Of a stretch of DNA of 64,000 bases, positions 8,149 through 16,335 are shown piece by piece. The stretch's first letter is position 1. The number at the start of each line of letters is the position of its first letter. Under the pieces are notes generated by a model. It ran no database searches. It saw nothing but the letters and a program-made list of their open reading frames with translations, and had not been told where the DNA came from. Source of the DNA: JAEMQF01 sp963850525 (GTDB lineage: Bacteria > Pseudomonadota > Gammaproteobacteria > Burkholderiales > Burkholderiaceae_C). Position numbers and translations under genes: made by a program. Where the stretch lies: the NCBI GenBank assembly GCA_963850525.1, contig CAWKLQ010000008.1, forward strand, positions 1,364,001 through 1,428,000, written 5' to 3'.

Positions 8149-9366
8149 TCACACCCGCTTGAACAGCAGCACCGAGTTCGTCCCGCCGAACGCAAATGAA
8201 TTGCTGATCGCCGCTTGCAGGCCCGCCACGGGCGAGTCGCCACGGCGCACCAGGTTCAACCGGCATTGCGCATCGACCGACTCGCAGTTCGCATTGGGCG
8301 GCAATTCGCCGCGTTGCAAGGCGAGCACGGTGACCACCGCTTCGAGTGCGCCGGTGGCGCCGAGCAAATGGCCGTGCAGGGCTTTTGTCGAACTGACGCG
8401 CAGGCGGTCGATGGCGCTGCCCCAGACTTCGTTCAGGGCTGTCGCTTCGATCACGTCGCCAACCTTGGTGGCTGTGCCGTGCGCGTTGCAATAGCCCACG
8501 TCTTCGGGGCGCAAGTCGGCCATCGCGAGTGCGGCGCGAAGCGCGCGTTGCTGGCCGGGTGCGTCAGGTTTTGTGAGGTGCGTCGCGTCGCAACTGAGGC
8601 CCCAGCCCGCGAGCTCGGCGTAGCAGCGCGCGCCGCGCGCACGCGCCTGCGGCTCGCGCTCCAAGACGAGAAACGCCGCGCCTTCGCCCAGAACGAAGCC
8701 GTTGCGATCGCTGGCAAACGGCCGGCACGCGCTGGCGGCCTGGCCGGGCGCGAAGTTGGCCAGGGTTTGCATTGCCTGCCACGCGGCAATCACGCCAGGG
8801 ACGATCAGCGCCTCGCTGCCCCCGGCGATTGCCAGGTCGATCTCGCCGCTGCGAATTGCTTTCGCGGCTTCGCTGATCGCCACTGCGGCCGACGCGCACG
8901 CCACGGCGTAGGTGAGCACCGGGCCTTGCGCGCTGCTGCGCATCGCCACGTGGGCAGCGGGTGCGTTGGGCATGAAGGCGGGAATCGTCAGCGGCGGCAC
9001 GCGCCCGCCGTGGTGGCCTGCCGTGTAAGCCGCCTCCAGCGCGGCGGCACCGCCCATGCCGCAGCCTACATAGACGCCGATGCGCTGCGCGTCGACGCTG
9101 CCGGCAGCGCCTGAATCCTGCATCGCCAGGTCGGCGGCGGCGACGGCGATTTGGCTGACCCGGTCCACGCCGGCCAGCTGCAGCTTCGTGAACCAGCGCG
9201 TTTCGTCGAAGGCCACAGTCGCCGCGGCTGCGGGCCGGGCGAGTTCGGGAAACACGTCGTGCACCGCCGATTCGCCGTTCAGCAGCGCCGAAAACATGCG
9301 CGTCAGGTCGTCGCCGTGCGGTGAAATCACGCCCATGCCGCTGACCACGACGGCGCTGCGGTTCAT
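8149..9366 (-). CDS. Beta-ketoacyl-ACP synthase (FabF/KAS II type)
   Basis: A 405-residue complete ketosynthase. The nucleophile is Cys157 in YAVACASAA, and the catalytic His residues are His296 in NAHGTATKVGD and about His333 in KALHGHLLGATGA. It performs decarboxylative Claisen condensation of malonyl-ACP with an acyl chain. It is transcribed with the ACP gene upstream (gap 38 bases) and probably the PAP2 gene, forming a minus-strand group between two plus-strand operons. With the ketosynthases at 6314, 15514 and 16332 the locus holds several elongation enzymes. This one could serve the polyene or the alkyl chain of the resorcinol. Confidence 0.93.
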   Translation of the reverse strand: MNRSAVVVSGMGVISPHGDDLTRMFSALLNGESAVHDVFPELARPAAAATVAFDETRWFTKLQLAGVDRVSQIAVAAADLAMQDSGAAGSVDAQRIGVYVGCGMGGAAALEAAYTAGHHGGRVPPLTIPAFMPNAPAAHVAMRSSAQGPVLTYAVACASAAVAISEAAKAIRSGEIDLAIAGGSEALIVPGVIAAWQAMQTLANFAPGQAASACRPFASDRNGFVLGEGAAFLVLEREPQARARGARCYAELAGWGLSCDATHLTKPDAPGQQRALRAALAMADLRPEDVGYCNAHGTATKVGDVIEATALNEVWGSAIDRLRVSSTKALHGHLLGATGALEAVVTVLALQRGELPPNANCESVDAQCRLNLVRRGDSPVAGLQAAISNSFAFGGTNSVLLFKRV

Positions 9367-9404
9367 TTTCGGCTCAGCAAGTTAGCGGCTGGCGCGGGCC
9401 GCCG

Positions 9405-9644
9405 TCATGCCGCCTGCGTGGCCCGAATCTCGTCGACAGCCACGGCGAGCGCCGCCAAGGTGTCGACGTCGGAGTATTTCTCGGGAATCGAGATCCGGTA
9501 ATGGTCTTCAACTGCGAACAAGAACTCCACCAGCGTCAGCGAATCGATGCCGTGACCCCGCAGGCTGGCGTTCGCGTCGAGCGTCGCCGGGTCGACCCCA
9601 TACTTCTTGTGAATCAAGTCCTGTATCTCTTGCAGCGAACTCAC
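9405..9644 (-). CDS. Acyl carrier protein
   Basis: A 79-residue ACP with the phosphopantetheine attachment motif HGIDSLTLVEF (Ser near 34). It differs clearly from the ACPs at 6060 and 26211, so it probably has its own partners. The nearest is the ketosynthase gene directly downstream. The start is ATG, giving MSSLQEIQDLIHKKYG. It lies 81 bases downstream of the PAP2-family gene on the same strand. Confidence 0.92.
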   Translation of the reverse strand: MSSLQEIQDLIHKKYGVDPATLDANASLRGHGIDSLTLVEFLFAVEDHYRISIPEKYSDVDTLAALAVAVDEIRATQAA

Positions 9645-9725
9645 GGTTCAAACTCCCTGGTTTCAAAGTGCGCGCTCCCATTCGATGAAAGCGGCTCGCT
9701 GCGGCCCATCGGGGTCTGCACCCCA

Positions 9726-10370
9726 TCATAGCCGCTCGGGCGCGGGCAGGTCTTGCGGCCAGCGCCGCCACCATGACAGCGACGCGGCGCCAAACACCGC
9801 ACCCAGCACGACGCCTGCCACCACATCGATCATCACATGCTGCTTGATCGCCAGCGTGGAATAGGCGATGAGCACGAACCAGGCGCCGTTCAGCGCACGC
9901 GGCCACGCCGGGGCCTGCACGTCACGCAACAAGCGCTCGATCCAGAGCGCGCTGAACAAGGCCGTGGCCACGTGCAACGACGGGCAGGCGTTGCCGGCGG
10001 CGTCGACACCCTGCAGCACCGAGAAACCCAAGTGGGCGGCCATGTCGGGCGTGCGCGTGAGCGGCGGGATCGTGGTCGGGACGAAGTAGAAAAAGGCCAA
10101 CCCGGCCAGGCACAAGACACCCGCCCAGGCGCCGTAAACGATGGCGTGGCGCAGATTCGCTTGCAGGACCACCGGGATGCCGACATAAAACCAAAGCGAC
10201 ACGTAAGGGGCGAACGCCCAAGGCGCAAAGCCGATCGCATGGTCCAGCGCCGTGAGCGGCATCTGCAGCGGCGGCGCCTGCGGGTGGCGCAGCAAATGGA
10301 AGTAGGCGACGAAAAAAATCCAGCAGAACAGCGTGATGCCAAGCGCCTTGAGCCACAGGAAATGCCGCAT
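9726..10370 (-). CDS. PAP2-superfamily membrane phosphatase
   Basis: A polytopic membrane protein, about 214 residues from the ATG chosen here (MRHFLWLKALG). It has roughly six helices, and the PAP2 motifs appear as CPSLHVATALFSALW and STLAIKQHVMIDVVAG, whose His residues form the phosphatase site. The family dephosphorylates lipid phosphates or moves phosphorylated head groups at the outer face of the inner membrane. A longer reading is possible from a TTG at 10583, but that would overlap the divergent MipA gene and adds a low-complexity N-terminus. In a pigment locus a lipid or isoprenoid phosphate substrate is plausible but not shown. Confidence 0.82.
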   Translation of the reverse strand: MRHFLWLKALGITLFCWIFFVAYFHLLRHPQAPPLQMPLTALDHAIGFAPWAFAPYVSLWFYVGIPVVLQANLRHAIVYGAWAGVLCLAGLAFFYFVPTTIPPLTRTPDMAAHLGFSVLQGVDAAGNACPSLHVATALFSALWIERLLRDVQAPAWPRALNGAWFVLIAYSTLAIKQHVMIDVVAGVVLGAVFGAASLSWWRRWPQDLPAPERL

Positions 10371-10519
10371 GCGGTGCCACGCGAGTCGGCTCCAAGCGAC
10401 TGGCGTGGTGCTCGGCTGGCCCGATCGCGCAGGGGTTTGAAGGAGCTCGGGCACGTGCAAGCCTTGATTGAATCGCCAGGTTCGGTCGCGCCGAAGGTTA
10501 CCAGCAGCCCGGAGCCCGG

Positions 10520-11500
10520 GTGATACAGTCCTGCCCCGTGCCGCTAACGCTTCCGTCTCGTCTGTTCGTGGCCCTGCTCGCAAGGAAACGCCCGGCCGCC
10601 CGAAGTTTCCTTGCCCCCCTCGGGGGGCGGCCGACGTCTATCGTCGGCCTGGGGGCGCTTGTCAGCCTGCTGAGCTGTGGCACCGCCCGAGCACAGGCCC
10701 CCGCCGCCTCCTCGACCCCGGCGCTCGCCGCCGAATCCGCCGATCGGCGGCTCCCACTGTGGGAGCTCGGCCTGGGCGTGGCGACGCTGCGCCTGCCCGA
10801 CTATCGGGGTTCCGACCAATCCACCAATTACGCGCTGCCGCTGCCCTACTTCGTTTATCGAGGGGAGTGGCTGCGCGCCGATCGCGAAGGCGCACGCGCC
10901 GTCCTGCTCGACACGCAGCGCTTTGACGTCGACGTGAGTCTTGCCGCGGCTGCGCCGGCGCGCAACAACGCGGCGCGCGAAGGCATGGCCGAGCTGCCGC
11001 CGCGTGTCGAATTCGGGCCGAGCGTGAACCTGCAGTTCTGGCGCACCGCGGACCGCAGCGCGAAGTTCGAGTTGCGCATGCCGCTGCGCGCCGCGTACAC
11101 CTTGCAACGCTCGCCGCGCAACATCGGCTGGACCTTGAATCCGCATTTGAATCTGGACTTTCGCGGCGTCGCGGGCGGATGGGACGCCGCGGTCCAGACC
11201 GGCGCCGTGTTCGGCGACGGGCGCTTTCACAACTTCCTCTACGGCGTGGCCCAGAGCGAAGCGACTGCGCAGCGCCCGGCTTACGACGCGCCTGGCGGTT
11301 ATGCGGGTTGGCTCGCGTTGACCGGTATCTCGCGGCGCTTCGATTCCCTCTGGATCGGCGCCTTCGTGCGCTACGACAGCTTGCGCGGCGCGGTCGTGCA
11401 AAACAGCCCGCTCGTGAAAACCGATCACAACCTGACTTTCGGGATCGCCGCCTCGTGGATCTTCAGCGCTTCGGACCGGCTCGTTTCCGCCGAGAAATGA
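10520..11500 (+). CDS. MipA/OmpV family outer-membrane protein
   Basis: A protein of up to 326 residues with an N-terminal export signal (GLGALVSLLSCGTARAQA, cleavage after AQA likely). The mature chain opens with the MipA/OmpV pattern WELGLGVATLRLPDYRGSDQ. Alternating beta strands follow, ending at FGIAASWIFSASDRLVSAEK, as in an outer-membrane barrel. The listed start is GTG at 10520. A second GTG at 10568 gives a more ordinary signal peptide, and the true start is uncertain. It is coupled by ATGA to the acyltransferase gene, which is unusual for this family and suggests the barrel belongs to the pigment-export or lipid-modification pathway. Confidence 0.88.
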   Translation: MIQSCPVPLTLPSRLFVALLARKRPAARSFLAPLGGRPTSIVGLGALVSLLSCGTARAQAPAASSTPALAAESADRRLPLWELGLGVATLRLPDYRGSDQSTNYALPLPYFVYRGEWLRADREGARAVLLDTQRFDVDVSLAAAAPARNNAAREGMAELPPRVEFGPSVNLQFWRTADRSAKFELRMPLRAAYTLQRSPRNIGWTLNPHLNLDFRGVAGGWDAAVQTGAVFGDGRFHNFLYGVAQSEATAQRPAYDAPGGYAGWLALTGISRRFDSLWIGAFVRYDSLRGAVVQNSPLVKTDHNLTFGIAASWIFSASDRLVSAEK

Positions 11501-12243
11501 ACCCCCTGCTGGCCACGCTCAGCGGCGTCGTCCGCAGCGCGCTGCTCTACTTCCTGCTGCTCGGCCTCGGCCTGGCCTCGCTCGCGTGGAATCTCGTCGC
11601 CTTACTGCTGTTGCCGCTGCTGCCCGAGGCCGCCGGCCGGCGCCTGGGCCGGGCCGGAATTTCGCGCGGGTACGCGCTGTTCTGGGCAGTCGCCCAGGGC
11701 GTGGGCATGATGCGCATCGACACGCGTGCCTTGCGCGGCCTGGCGGCACAACCCGGCGGCTTGATCGTCGCGGCGAACCACCCGAGCATGCTCGACGCCT
11801 TGCTCGTCGTCGCGTGCCTGCCGCGCGGCGTGTGCATCATGAAAGCCTCGCTGATGGGCAACGTGTTCCTCGGCGCCGGCGCGCGCCTGGCGCGCTACAT
11901 CCGCAACGATTCGCCGCACGGCATGATCGGCGACGCCGTGCAAAGCCTGCGCGAGGGCGCGCAGCTCGTCGTGTTTCCCGAGGGCACGCGCACCGTGCGC
12001 AAGCCCGTGAATGCGTTCTTGCCGGGAATCACGCTCATCGCGCAGCGCGCGCAGGTGCCGATCCAGACCGTCATCATCGAAACCGATTCGCCCTACCTCG
12101 GCAAAGGCTGGCCGATCTGGCGCACGCCGCCGGCCACCGTGACTTTCACGCTGCGCCTGGGCGAGCGCTTCGCGCCGCAGGCCGACCACGCCGAGCTGCT
12201 GCGCACGCTCGAGGGTTACTTCGCGCGGGAGCTGATGCGGTGA
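11497..12243 (+). CDS. Lysophospholipid/1-acylglycerol-3-phosphate-type acyltransferase
   Basis: A 248-residue PlsC-family acyltransferase. It has an N-terminal membrane helix (LLYFLLLGLGLASLAWNLV), the catalytic NHPSMLD motif (H-x4-D) near 92, and the acceptor-site block FPEGTRT near 160. It transfers an acyl group, commonly from acyl-ACP, to a lipid or sugar acceptor. It overlaps the MipA gene (ATGA) and the following glycosyltransferase gene (GTGA). Aryl polyene loci normally carry acyl- and glycosyltransferase functions, sometimes fused, that attach the carboxylate of the polyene to a membrane lipid. This pair probably does that. Confidence 0.92.
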   Translation: MNPLLATLSGVVRSALLYFLLLGLGLASLAWNLVALLLLPLLPEAAGRRLGRAGISRGYALFWAVAQGVGMMRIDTRALRGLAAQPGGLIVAANHPSMLDALLVVACLPRGVCIMKASLMGNVFLGAGARLARYIRNDSPHGMIGDAVQSLREGAQLVVFPEGTRTVRKPVNAFLPGITLIAQRAQVPIQTVIIETDSPYLGKGWPIWRTPPATVTFTLRLGERFAPQADHAELLRTLEGYFARELMR

Positions 12244-13019
12244 CACCGAGCGCGACGCACGTCGTGATCGTGCCAAGTTTCAACCCCGGCACGCTGCTCT
12301 TCGACACGCTGCGCGCCGCACGCGCGGTGTGGGACCCCGTGTGGGTGGTGAACGACGGCAGCAGCGACGGCACGCCGGCGCGCTTGCACGAAATCGCCGC
12401 CGCTGATCCGGGTTTGCGGGTTCTCGAGCTGTTGCACAACCAGGGCAAGGGCGCAGCGCTGCTGCACGCGCTGCAAGCCGCGCGCGCCGCAGGCTTCACG
12501 CACGCCTTGAGCATGGACGCCGACGGCCAGCACCCGGCGCAGTCGATTCCCGCCTTCATGCACGCGAGCGTGGCGCGGCCCGACGCGATGATTCTCGGCC
12601 GACCGGTGTTCGATGCGTCCGCGCCAATGCTGCGCGTGCGTGGCCGGCGCATCTCGAACGGCTGGGCGAATCTGGAGACGCTCGGGGCAGGAATCGGCGA
12701 CTCGCTGTACGGCTTTCGTGTCTACCCGATTGCCGAGTTGGTGGCGGTCATGCAGGCGCAGCGCTGGATGCGCCGCTTCGACTTCGACCCCGAAGCGGTG
12801 GTGCGCCTGGCGTGGCGCGGCGTCGTGCCGATCAACATCGACGCGCCGGTCAAGTACCTTGCGCCTGCCGAAGGTGGGGTGTCGCACTTCCGCTATGGCC
12901 GTGACAACCTGTTGCTCACGTGGATGCACTTTCGCCTCATGATCGAGTTCGTGTTGCGCCTGCCCAGCCTGCTCTACCGGCGCCTCACGCACCAGCCGCC
13001 TTTCACCGGGCGGCGGTGA
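12240..13019 (+). CDS. Family 2 glycosyltransferase
   Basis: A 259-residue GT2 enzyme beginning with GTG at 12240, overlapping the acyltransferase stop. It has the GT-A fold start VVIVPSFNPG, the NDGSSDGT nucleotide-binding loop near 39, and the metal-binding MDADGQH near 90. The C-terminal section, WRGVVPINIDAPVKYL to a hydrophobic amphipathic end, suggests membrane association. It likely adds a sugar to a lipid or aryl head group in pigment anchoring. Donor and acceptor cannot be read from sequence. Confidence 0.92.
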   Translation: MTPSATHVVIVPSFNPGTLLFDTLRAARAVWDPVWVVNDGSSDGTPARLHEIAAADPGLRVLELLHNQGKGAALLHALQAARAAGFTHALSMDADGQHPAQSIPAFMHASVARPDAMILGRPVFDASAPMLRVRGRRISNGWANLETLGAGIGDSLYGFRVYPIAELVAVMQAQRWMRRFDFDPEAVVRLAWRGVVPINIDAPVKYLAPAEGGVSHFRYGRDNLLLTWMHFRLMIEFVLRLPSLLYRRLTHQPPFTGRR

Positions 13020-13096
13020 GCCCGGTCAAGGCAGCGCCCCTTGACTCGGTGTGTAATTCGCCTAGCCGCTGCAACCATTCCCCCGGAGATCCAGCC

Positions 13097-14008
13097 ATGC
13101 ATGACAGCCTCATTGCACGCCGCGCCATGCTCGGCGCCGCGCTCACGAGCCCGCTGCTCGGCCTGCTGCACGGTTGCGCGGCACCGCTGCCGGTGTCGCT
13201 CACGGCCAGCCCGACGCCGGCCGGCCAGTCGCTGTTGAACGAAAGCGCCGCGGCACACGGCATGGCGGCGTTCAAGGCGCTCAGCGACCTGAGCGTGAGC
13301 TACGAGGGCAACTGGCGGCTCTTGATCGACAAGCTCCAGCCGGTGCTCATCGACCCCGGCTTTCGGGTCAAGTCCGAAGAGCGCCTGTTGCCGCGCGATG
13401 GCGTGATCGCGCAAGCGCACACCGGCCCGTCGGGGCGCAAGTTCGTCGTGCGCCGGCCGAGCAGCCATGCGTTCGGCGAAGTGCGCGTCTGGTTCAACGG
13501 CGAAGAAGCGCGCGACTCCGAGCGCCGCGCCGCCGCGGCGCTCGTCGCTGACGCGTACCGCCTGTTCCTGCTCGGGCCGATGCGGCTTGCGGAGCGCAAT
13601 CTCGTGTTGGAACTCGGCGACGTGGAAACCGTCAACAGCCACGCCTGCGATGTGTTGCGCATCCAGCTCGCGCCGGGTCTCGGCCACACTCACTTCGACC
13701 AGGTCGCCCTCTTCATCGACCGCAAGCAGCGCTTGACGCGGCGCATTCGCTACTCGCTCGAGGGCCTGGAGTCGACCAAGGGCACAGCGCACCAGGTCGA
13801 CATGTTCGACCACCAGGCGCTGCACGGCATGCAACTGCCCACACGCTTTGCCGAAATGCGCGTCCACCCTACCCTGCTGCCGGTGCGTGACTGGCGCCTG
13901 ACTGGCTTGGACGTGAACCGCGGATTCACCGCCGCCGACTTGGCCGGCCCCGAACTCAGCGGCGCTGCGCGCCAGCCGGCGGCGGCAGTGACGCGACGAG
14001 CAACGTAA
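13097..14008 (+). CDS. Unknown exported protein with twin-arginine-like leader
   Basis: A 303-residue protein starting with ATG at 13097. The leader MHDSLIARRAMLGAALTSP has a twin arginine followed by a hydrophobic stretch and LLHGCAAP, which could be a weak lipobox. The mature part has repeated hydrophobic-polar strands (VLIDPGFRVKSEERLLP, LVLELGDVETVNSHACDVL, DQVALFIDRKQRLTRRIRY), suggesting a beta-sheet ligand-binding domain like those of periplasmic lipid carriers. It ends the plus-strand operon after the glycosyltransferase. I recognise no family and assign no function. A periplasmic or outer-membrane handling role is inferred from the leader and the neighbours. Confidence 0.78.
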   Translation: MHDSLIARRAMLGAALTSPLLGLLHGCAAPLPVSLTASPTPAGQSLLNESAAAHGMAAFKALSDLSVSYEGNWRLLIDKLQPVLIDPGFRVKSEERLLPRDGVIAQAHTGPSGRKFVVRRPSSHAFGEVRVWFNGEEARDSERRAAAALVADAYRLFLLGPMRLAERNLVLELGDVETVNSHACDVLRIQLAPGLGHTHFDQVALFIDRKQRLTRRIRYSLEGLESTKGTAHQVDMFDHQALHGMQLPTRFAEMRVHPTLLPVRDWRLTGLDVNRGFTAADLAGPELSGAARQPAAAVTRRAT

Positions 14009-14045
14009 TTCGGTTTTGCGTTCCAATCAAGAGAAAGCAGGTCTG

Positions 14046-14071
14046 AGTCCGGCCCGTTGCTGCCGTTTGAT
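14046..14071 (+). repeat. 26-bp motif, copy 2
   Basis: Contains CCGGCCCGTTGCTGCCGTTT, closely matching the copies at 8073 (inverted), 19327 and 19762 (inverted). Confidence 0.55.
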
Positions 14072-14136
14072 GTGGCCTCGCGCGTTGCGGTGCGAAACCG
14101 TGTTTGGATGAGCGACAGGGTTCAACCACCGCCATC

Positions 14137-14165
14137 GTCATCCCGGCGAAAGCCGGGATCCACCG
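14137..14165. repeat. REP-like palindrome, copy 2
   Basis: Contains GTCATCCCGGCGAAAGCCGG then GATCCACCGG. It is inverted relative to the copy at 14209, with about 43 bases between them. Confidence 0.85.
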
Positions 14166-14208
14166 GTTGCACGCGATGAACGCATCGCTGGACACGCGAC
14201 TTCCACGG

Positions 14209-14237
14209 GTGGATCCCGGCTTTCGCCGGGATGACGG
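14209..14237. repeat. REP-like palindrome, copy 3
   Basis: Contains GTGGATCCCGGCTTTCGCCG then GGATGACGG. It pairs head-to-head with copy 2. Confidence 0.85.
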
Positions 14238-14324
14238 ACTTCTTGCGTCGTGCCATTCGCCTTGCAGGTTGTCATGCTGGCCTTGTCACAAATTCCTATA
14301 CAGTCAAATGCGAAACCCCAAGAC

Positions 14325-15056
14325 TTACACCATCGCCCCATTGATCGAAATCACCTGCCCGCTGATGTAACCCGCGTCGCTCGATGCGAGAAATGCGACC
14401 AGCGCCGCGACTTCGTCGGGCGTTCCGGCGCGTTTCATCGGTACCAAACGCTCGATCACTGACGCGTCGATGCCTTCGGCCATGCCCCCGCCGATGATTC
14501 CCGGCGCGACCGCGTTCACGGTGATGCCGCGGCTCGCGACTTCGAGCGCGAGCGCCTTGGTCGCGCTGTTCAACGCGCCCTTGGCGGCGGCATAGTTGAC
14601 CTGGCCACGATTCCCCGCGATCGCGCTCACCGACGAGATGTTGATGACCCGCCCCCAGCGCGTGCGGATCATCGGCATCATGAGCGGCTGGGTGACGTGG
14701 AAAAAGCCGTTCAGCGAGACGTCGATGACGTGCTGCCACTGCGCCTCGCGCAGCGCCGGGAACGCCGCATCGTCGTGGGTTCCGGCGTTGTTCACGAGAA
14801 TTTGCACCGGCCCGTCCAGCAGCAGTTGCTCGCACGCCGCGTGCGTCGCCTCGCGCGACGTCAGGTCGAAGCTGCACGCCTGCGCGGTCCCTCCCGCCGC
14901 GCGGATTTCTTCAACGACCGCATGCGCCGCGTCGACGCGCTGGTTGGCGTGCACGATCACGTGCGCGCCAGCGCCGGCCAGGCGCAGCGCAATGGCACGG
15001 CCGAGCACGCCGCTGGCACCGGTGACGAGGGCACGTTTGCGCGGATCTTGATTCAT
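14325..15056 (-). CDS. 3-oxoacyl-ACP reductase (FabG-type short-chain dehydrogenase)
   Basis: A 243-residue SDR that reduces the 3-keto group of ACP-bound intermediates with NADPH, the step that makes the hydroxyl later dehydrated into a polyene double bond. The cofactor loop TGASGVLG is at 12-19, NNAG near 89, and the catalytic Ser near 142, Tyr155 and Lys159 lie in SSVSAIAGNRGQVNYAAAKG. The ATG at 15056 overlaps the dehydratase stop, which fixes the start. It is the last gene of the long minus-strand aryl polyene operon and corresponds to the ketoreductase position of characterised ape loci. Confidence 0.94.
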   Translation of the reverse strand: MNQDPRKRALVTGASGVLGRAIALRLAGAGAHVIVHANQRVDAAHAVVEEIRAAGGTAQACSFDLTSREATHAACEQLLLDGPVQILVNNAGTHDDAAFPALREAQWQHVIDVSLNGFFHVTQPLMMPMIRTRWGRVINISSVSAIAGNRGQVNYAAAKGALNSATKALALEVASRGITVNAVAPGIIGGGMAEGIDASVIERLVPMKRAGTPDEVAALVAFLASSDAGYISGQVISINGAMV

Positions 15057-15517
15057 GGGACCTGTCCCTCCTGCGCAGTCAAGGCGACGCTGATCCGCCC
15101 CGAGGCGAGCAGCGCGCCGGCGTGGCTCGCCGAAAAATCGTAGAGCAGCTGGCGCGCGTCGCTGGCGCGGCACGTCGCGACGATGCGCAATTCGTCGGGG
15201 CTTGCCGGCGGAAGATCGTCCAGGCGCAGCCGCGTGAACTGGACATTGCGCGCCGCCGCCAGAAACCCGGGTTGCATGGGCTCACTCGTGCGCAACGCGC
15301 CGTGCAGCGCCATGGCTTGCGCCGCGTACTCGATCAGGCAGGTGCTGAGCAGGCCACTCGCGGTGCGCAAGGGGTGGCCAGGATCGCGGTGATTGCGCGC
15401 CTGGCACGTGATCGACTCGGCGTCCCACTGCACGACGCCGGCGAGCAGACACATCGCCCCCTGGTGCGGGATCAGGCGCGCGATCTCGGCGTGCGCCAGC
15501 GGCGCGCTGAGACTCAC
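15053..15517 (-). CDS. 3-hydroxyacyl-ACP dehydratase-like hotdog protein (ApeP-like)
   Basis: A 154-residue hotdog-fold protein starting with GTG at 15517, where the codon overlaps the ketosynthase stop (GTGA). The N-terminus AEIARLIPHQGAMCLLAGVV carries the His of the dehydratase signature, and CLIEYAAQAMALHGAL is the central helix. In aryl polyene pathways this protein dehydrates 3-hydroxyacyl-ACP to the conjugated enoyl form. A second, shorter hotdog gene lies at 23858, matching the two dehydratases typical of such loci. The order KS, chain length factor, dehydratase, ketoreductase is the usual elongation module. Confidence 0.88.
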   Translation of the reverse strand: MSLSAPLAHAEIARLIPHQGAMCLLAGVVQWDAESITCQARNHRDPGHPLRTASGLLSTCLIEYAAQAMALHGALRTSEPMQPGFLAAARNVQFTRLRLDDLPPASPDELRIVATCRASDARQLLYDFSASHAGALLASGRISVALTAQEGQVP

Positions 15518-16335
15518 GGCGAGGTCACGTTGACGTGCAATTGCAAGGCCGGCGGGCACGCCAGGACGACGCGTTGCACGCCGCGCTGCGCGCTGCTGCG
15601 TGCGATCGCCTCCAGGAGCGACACGCCCGCCGCCGCGGGCAGCGAGCTGCGCAGCCCTTCGAGCGCGGCGTCGCGGCACGCCGTGGCGGGCACTTCGTGC
15701 GGCGCGCTGCGCAGGCTGCAATGCAAGTGCGCCAGCGCCCGGTGCGTGCTCGGCGGCGTCAAGACCAGGGCCAGGCCGAAGTTGTCGCGCACGATCCGCT
15801 TCGCGTGCAGCGGTTCGGGGTAAGGCGTGTCGGTCGCGACGAGCAGCACCGGCTCATGGGTCGTCGCGACTTGCGCGATCGCTTCGAGCAGCCCGGCGCC
15901 GAAGCTCGTATCGAAGCCGCACAAGCTCGTCGACGCGGCGCGGCTCGCCACCGCGATGTGCCAGTAGCCCGCCGCGGCGTTGTGCACCGAGTTCGTGAAG
16001 CGCGTCGGCGACACCGATCGATCGCTGCTCGCGAGCGTTTCGCACAGGTTGTGGCAGTTCGCGCCTTCGCCGTTGCTCGCGGTAAAGACAGTGGCGAGGA
16101 ACTGCGGGTCCACGCCTGCCGCCGCCACGGCTTCATCGGCCACCGCCATCGCCACCTTGATCGCGGCACCGGCGCGGCGCCGCTCGGCGCTCGGCAGGCG
16201 CATCGGCGCGGGCAAAACCGTCGCCGCGTCGACGAGACCGTGGCCGGCACGAAGCAGTTCAGCAAGCTGCGGCCACGAGCCGAACCCCGGCCCGAGAATT
16301 CCCACACCGAGCACGCTGACGCGGATCGTGTTCAC
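15514..16335 (-). CDS. Ketosynthase chain length factor-like protein
   Basis: A 273-residue thiolase-fold protein starting with GTG at 16335, coupled to the upstream ketosynthase (GTGA). The FabF-like core is recognisable (FTNSVHNAAAGYWHIAVASR, then TSLCGFDTSFGAGLLEA), but there is no HGTxT block and no GH block, and the chain is about 130 residues shorter than a full ketosynthase. In aryl polyene loci such a protein pairs with the full ketosynthase as a heterodimer that sets chain length. The catalytic partner is almost certainly the gene at 16332. Confidence 0.86.
   Translation of the reverse strand: MNTIRVSVLGVGILGPGFGSWPQLAELLRAGHGLVDAATVLPAPMRLPSAERRRAGAAIKVAMAVADEAVAAAGVDPQFLATVFTASNGEGANCHNLCETLASSDRSVSPTRFTNSVHNAAAGYWHIAVASRAASTSLCGFDTSFGAGLLEAIAQVATTHEPVLLVATDTPYPEPLHAKRIVRDNFGLALVLTPPSTHRALAHLHCSLRSAPHEVPATACRDAALEGLRSSLPAAAGVSLLEAIARSSAQRGVQRVVLACPPALQLHVNVTSP

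Larger units (their letters stand above)
14009..14324. other. Intergenic region between convergent operons
   Basis: About 316 bases between the exported-protein gene and fabG. It holds one copy of the 26-bp motif (14046-14071) and two REP-like palindromes in opposite orientation (14137-14165 and 14209-14237). I see no gene. The head-to-head palindromes may form a larger hairpin that ends transcription from both sides. Confidence 0.6.

Noticed and set aside
14137..14237. A CRISPR-like array
   Set aside because: Only two copies in opposite orientation, with a REP-type palindrome; no repeated spacer-repeat pattern and no cas genes.
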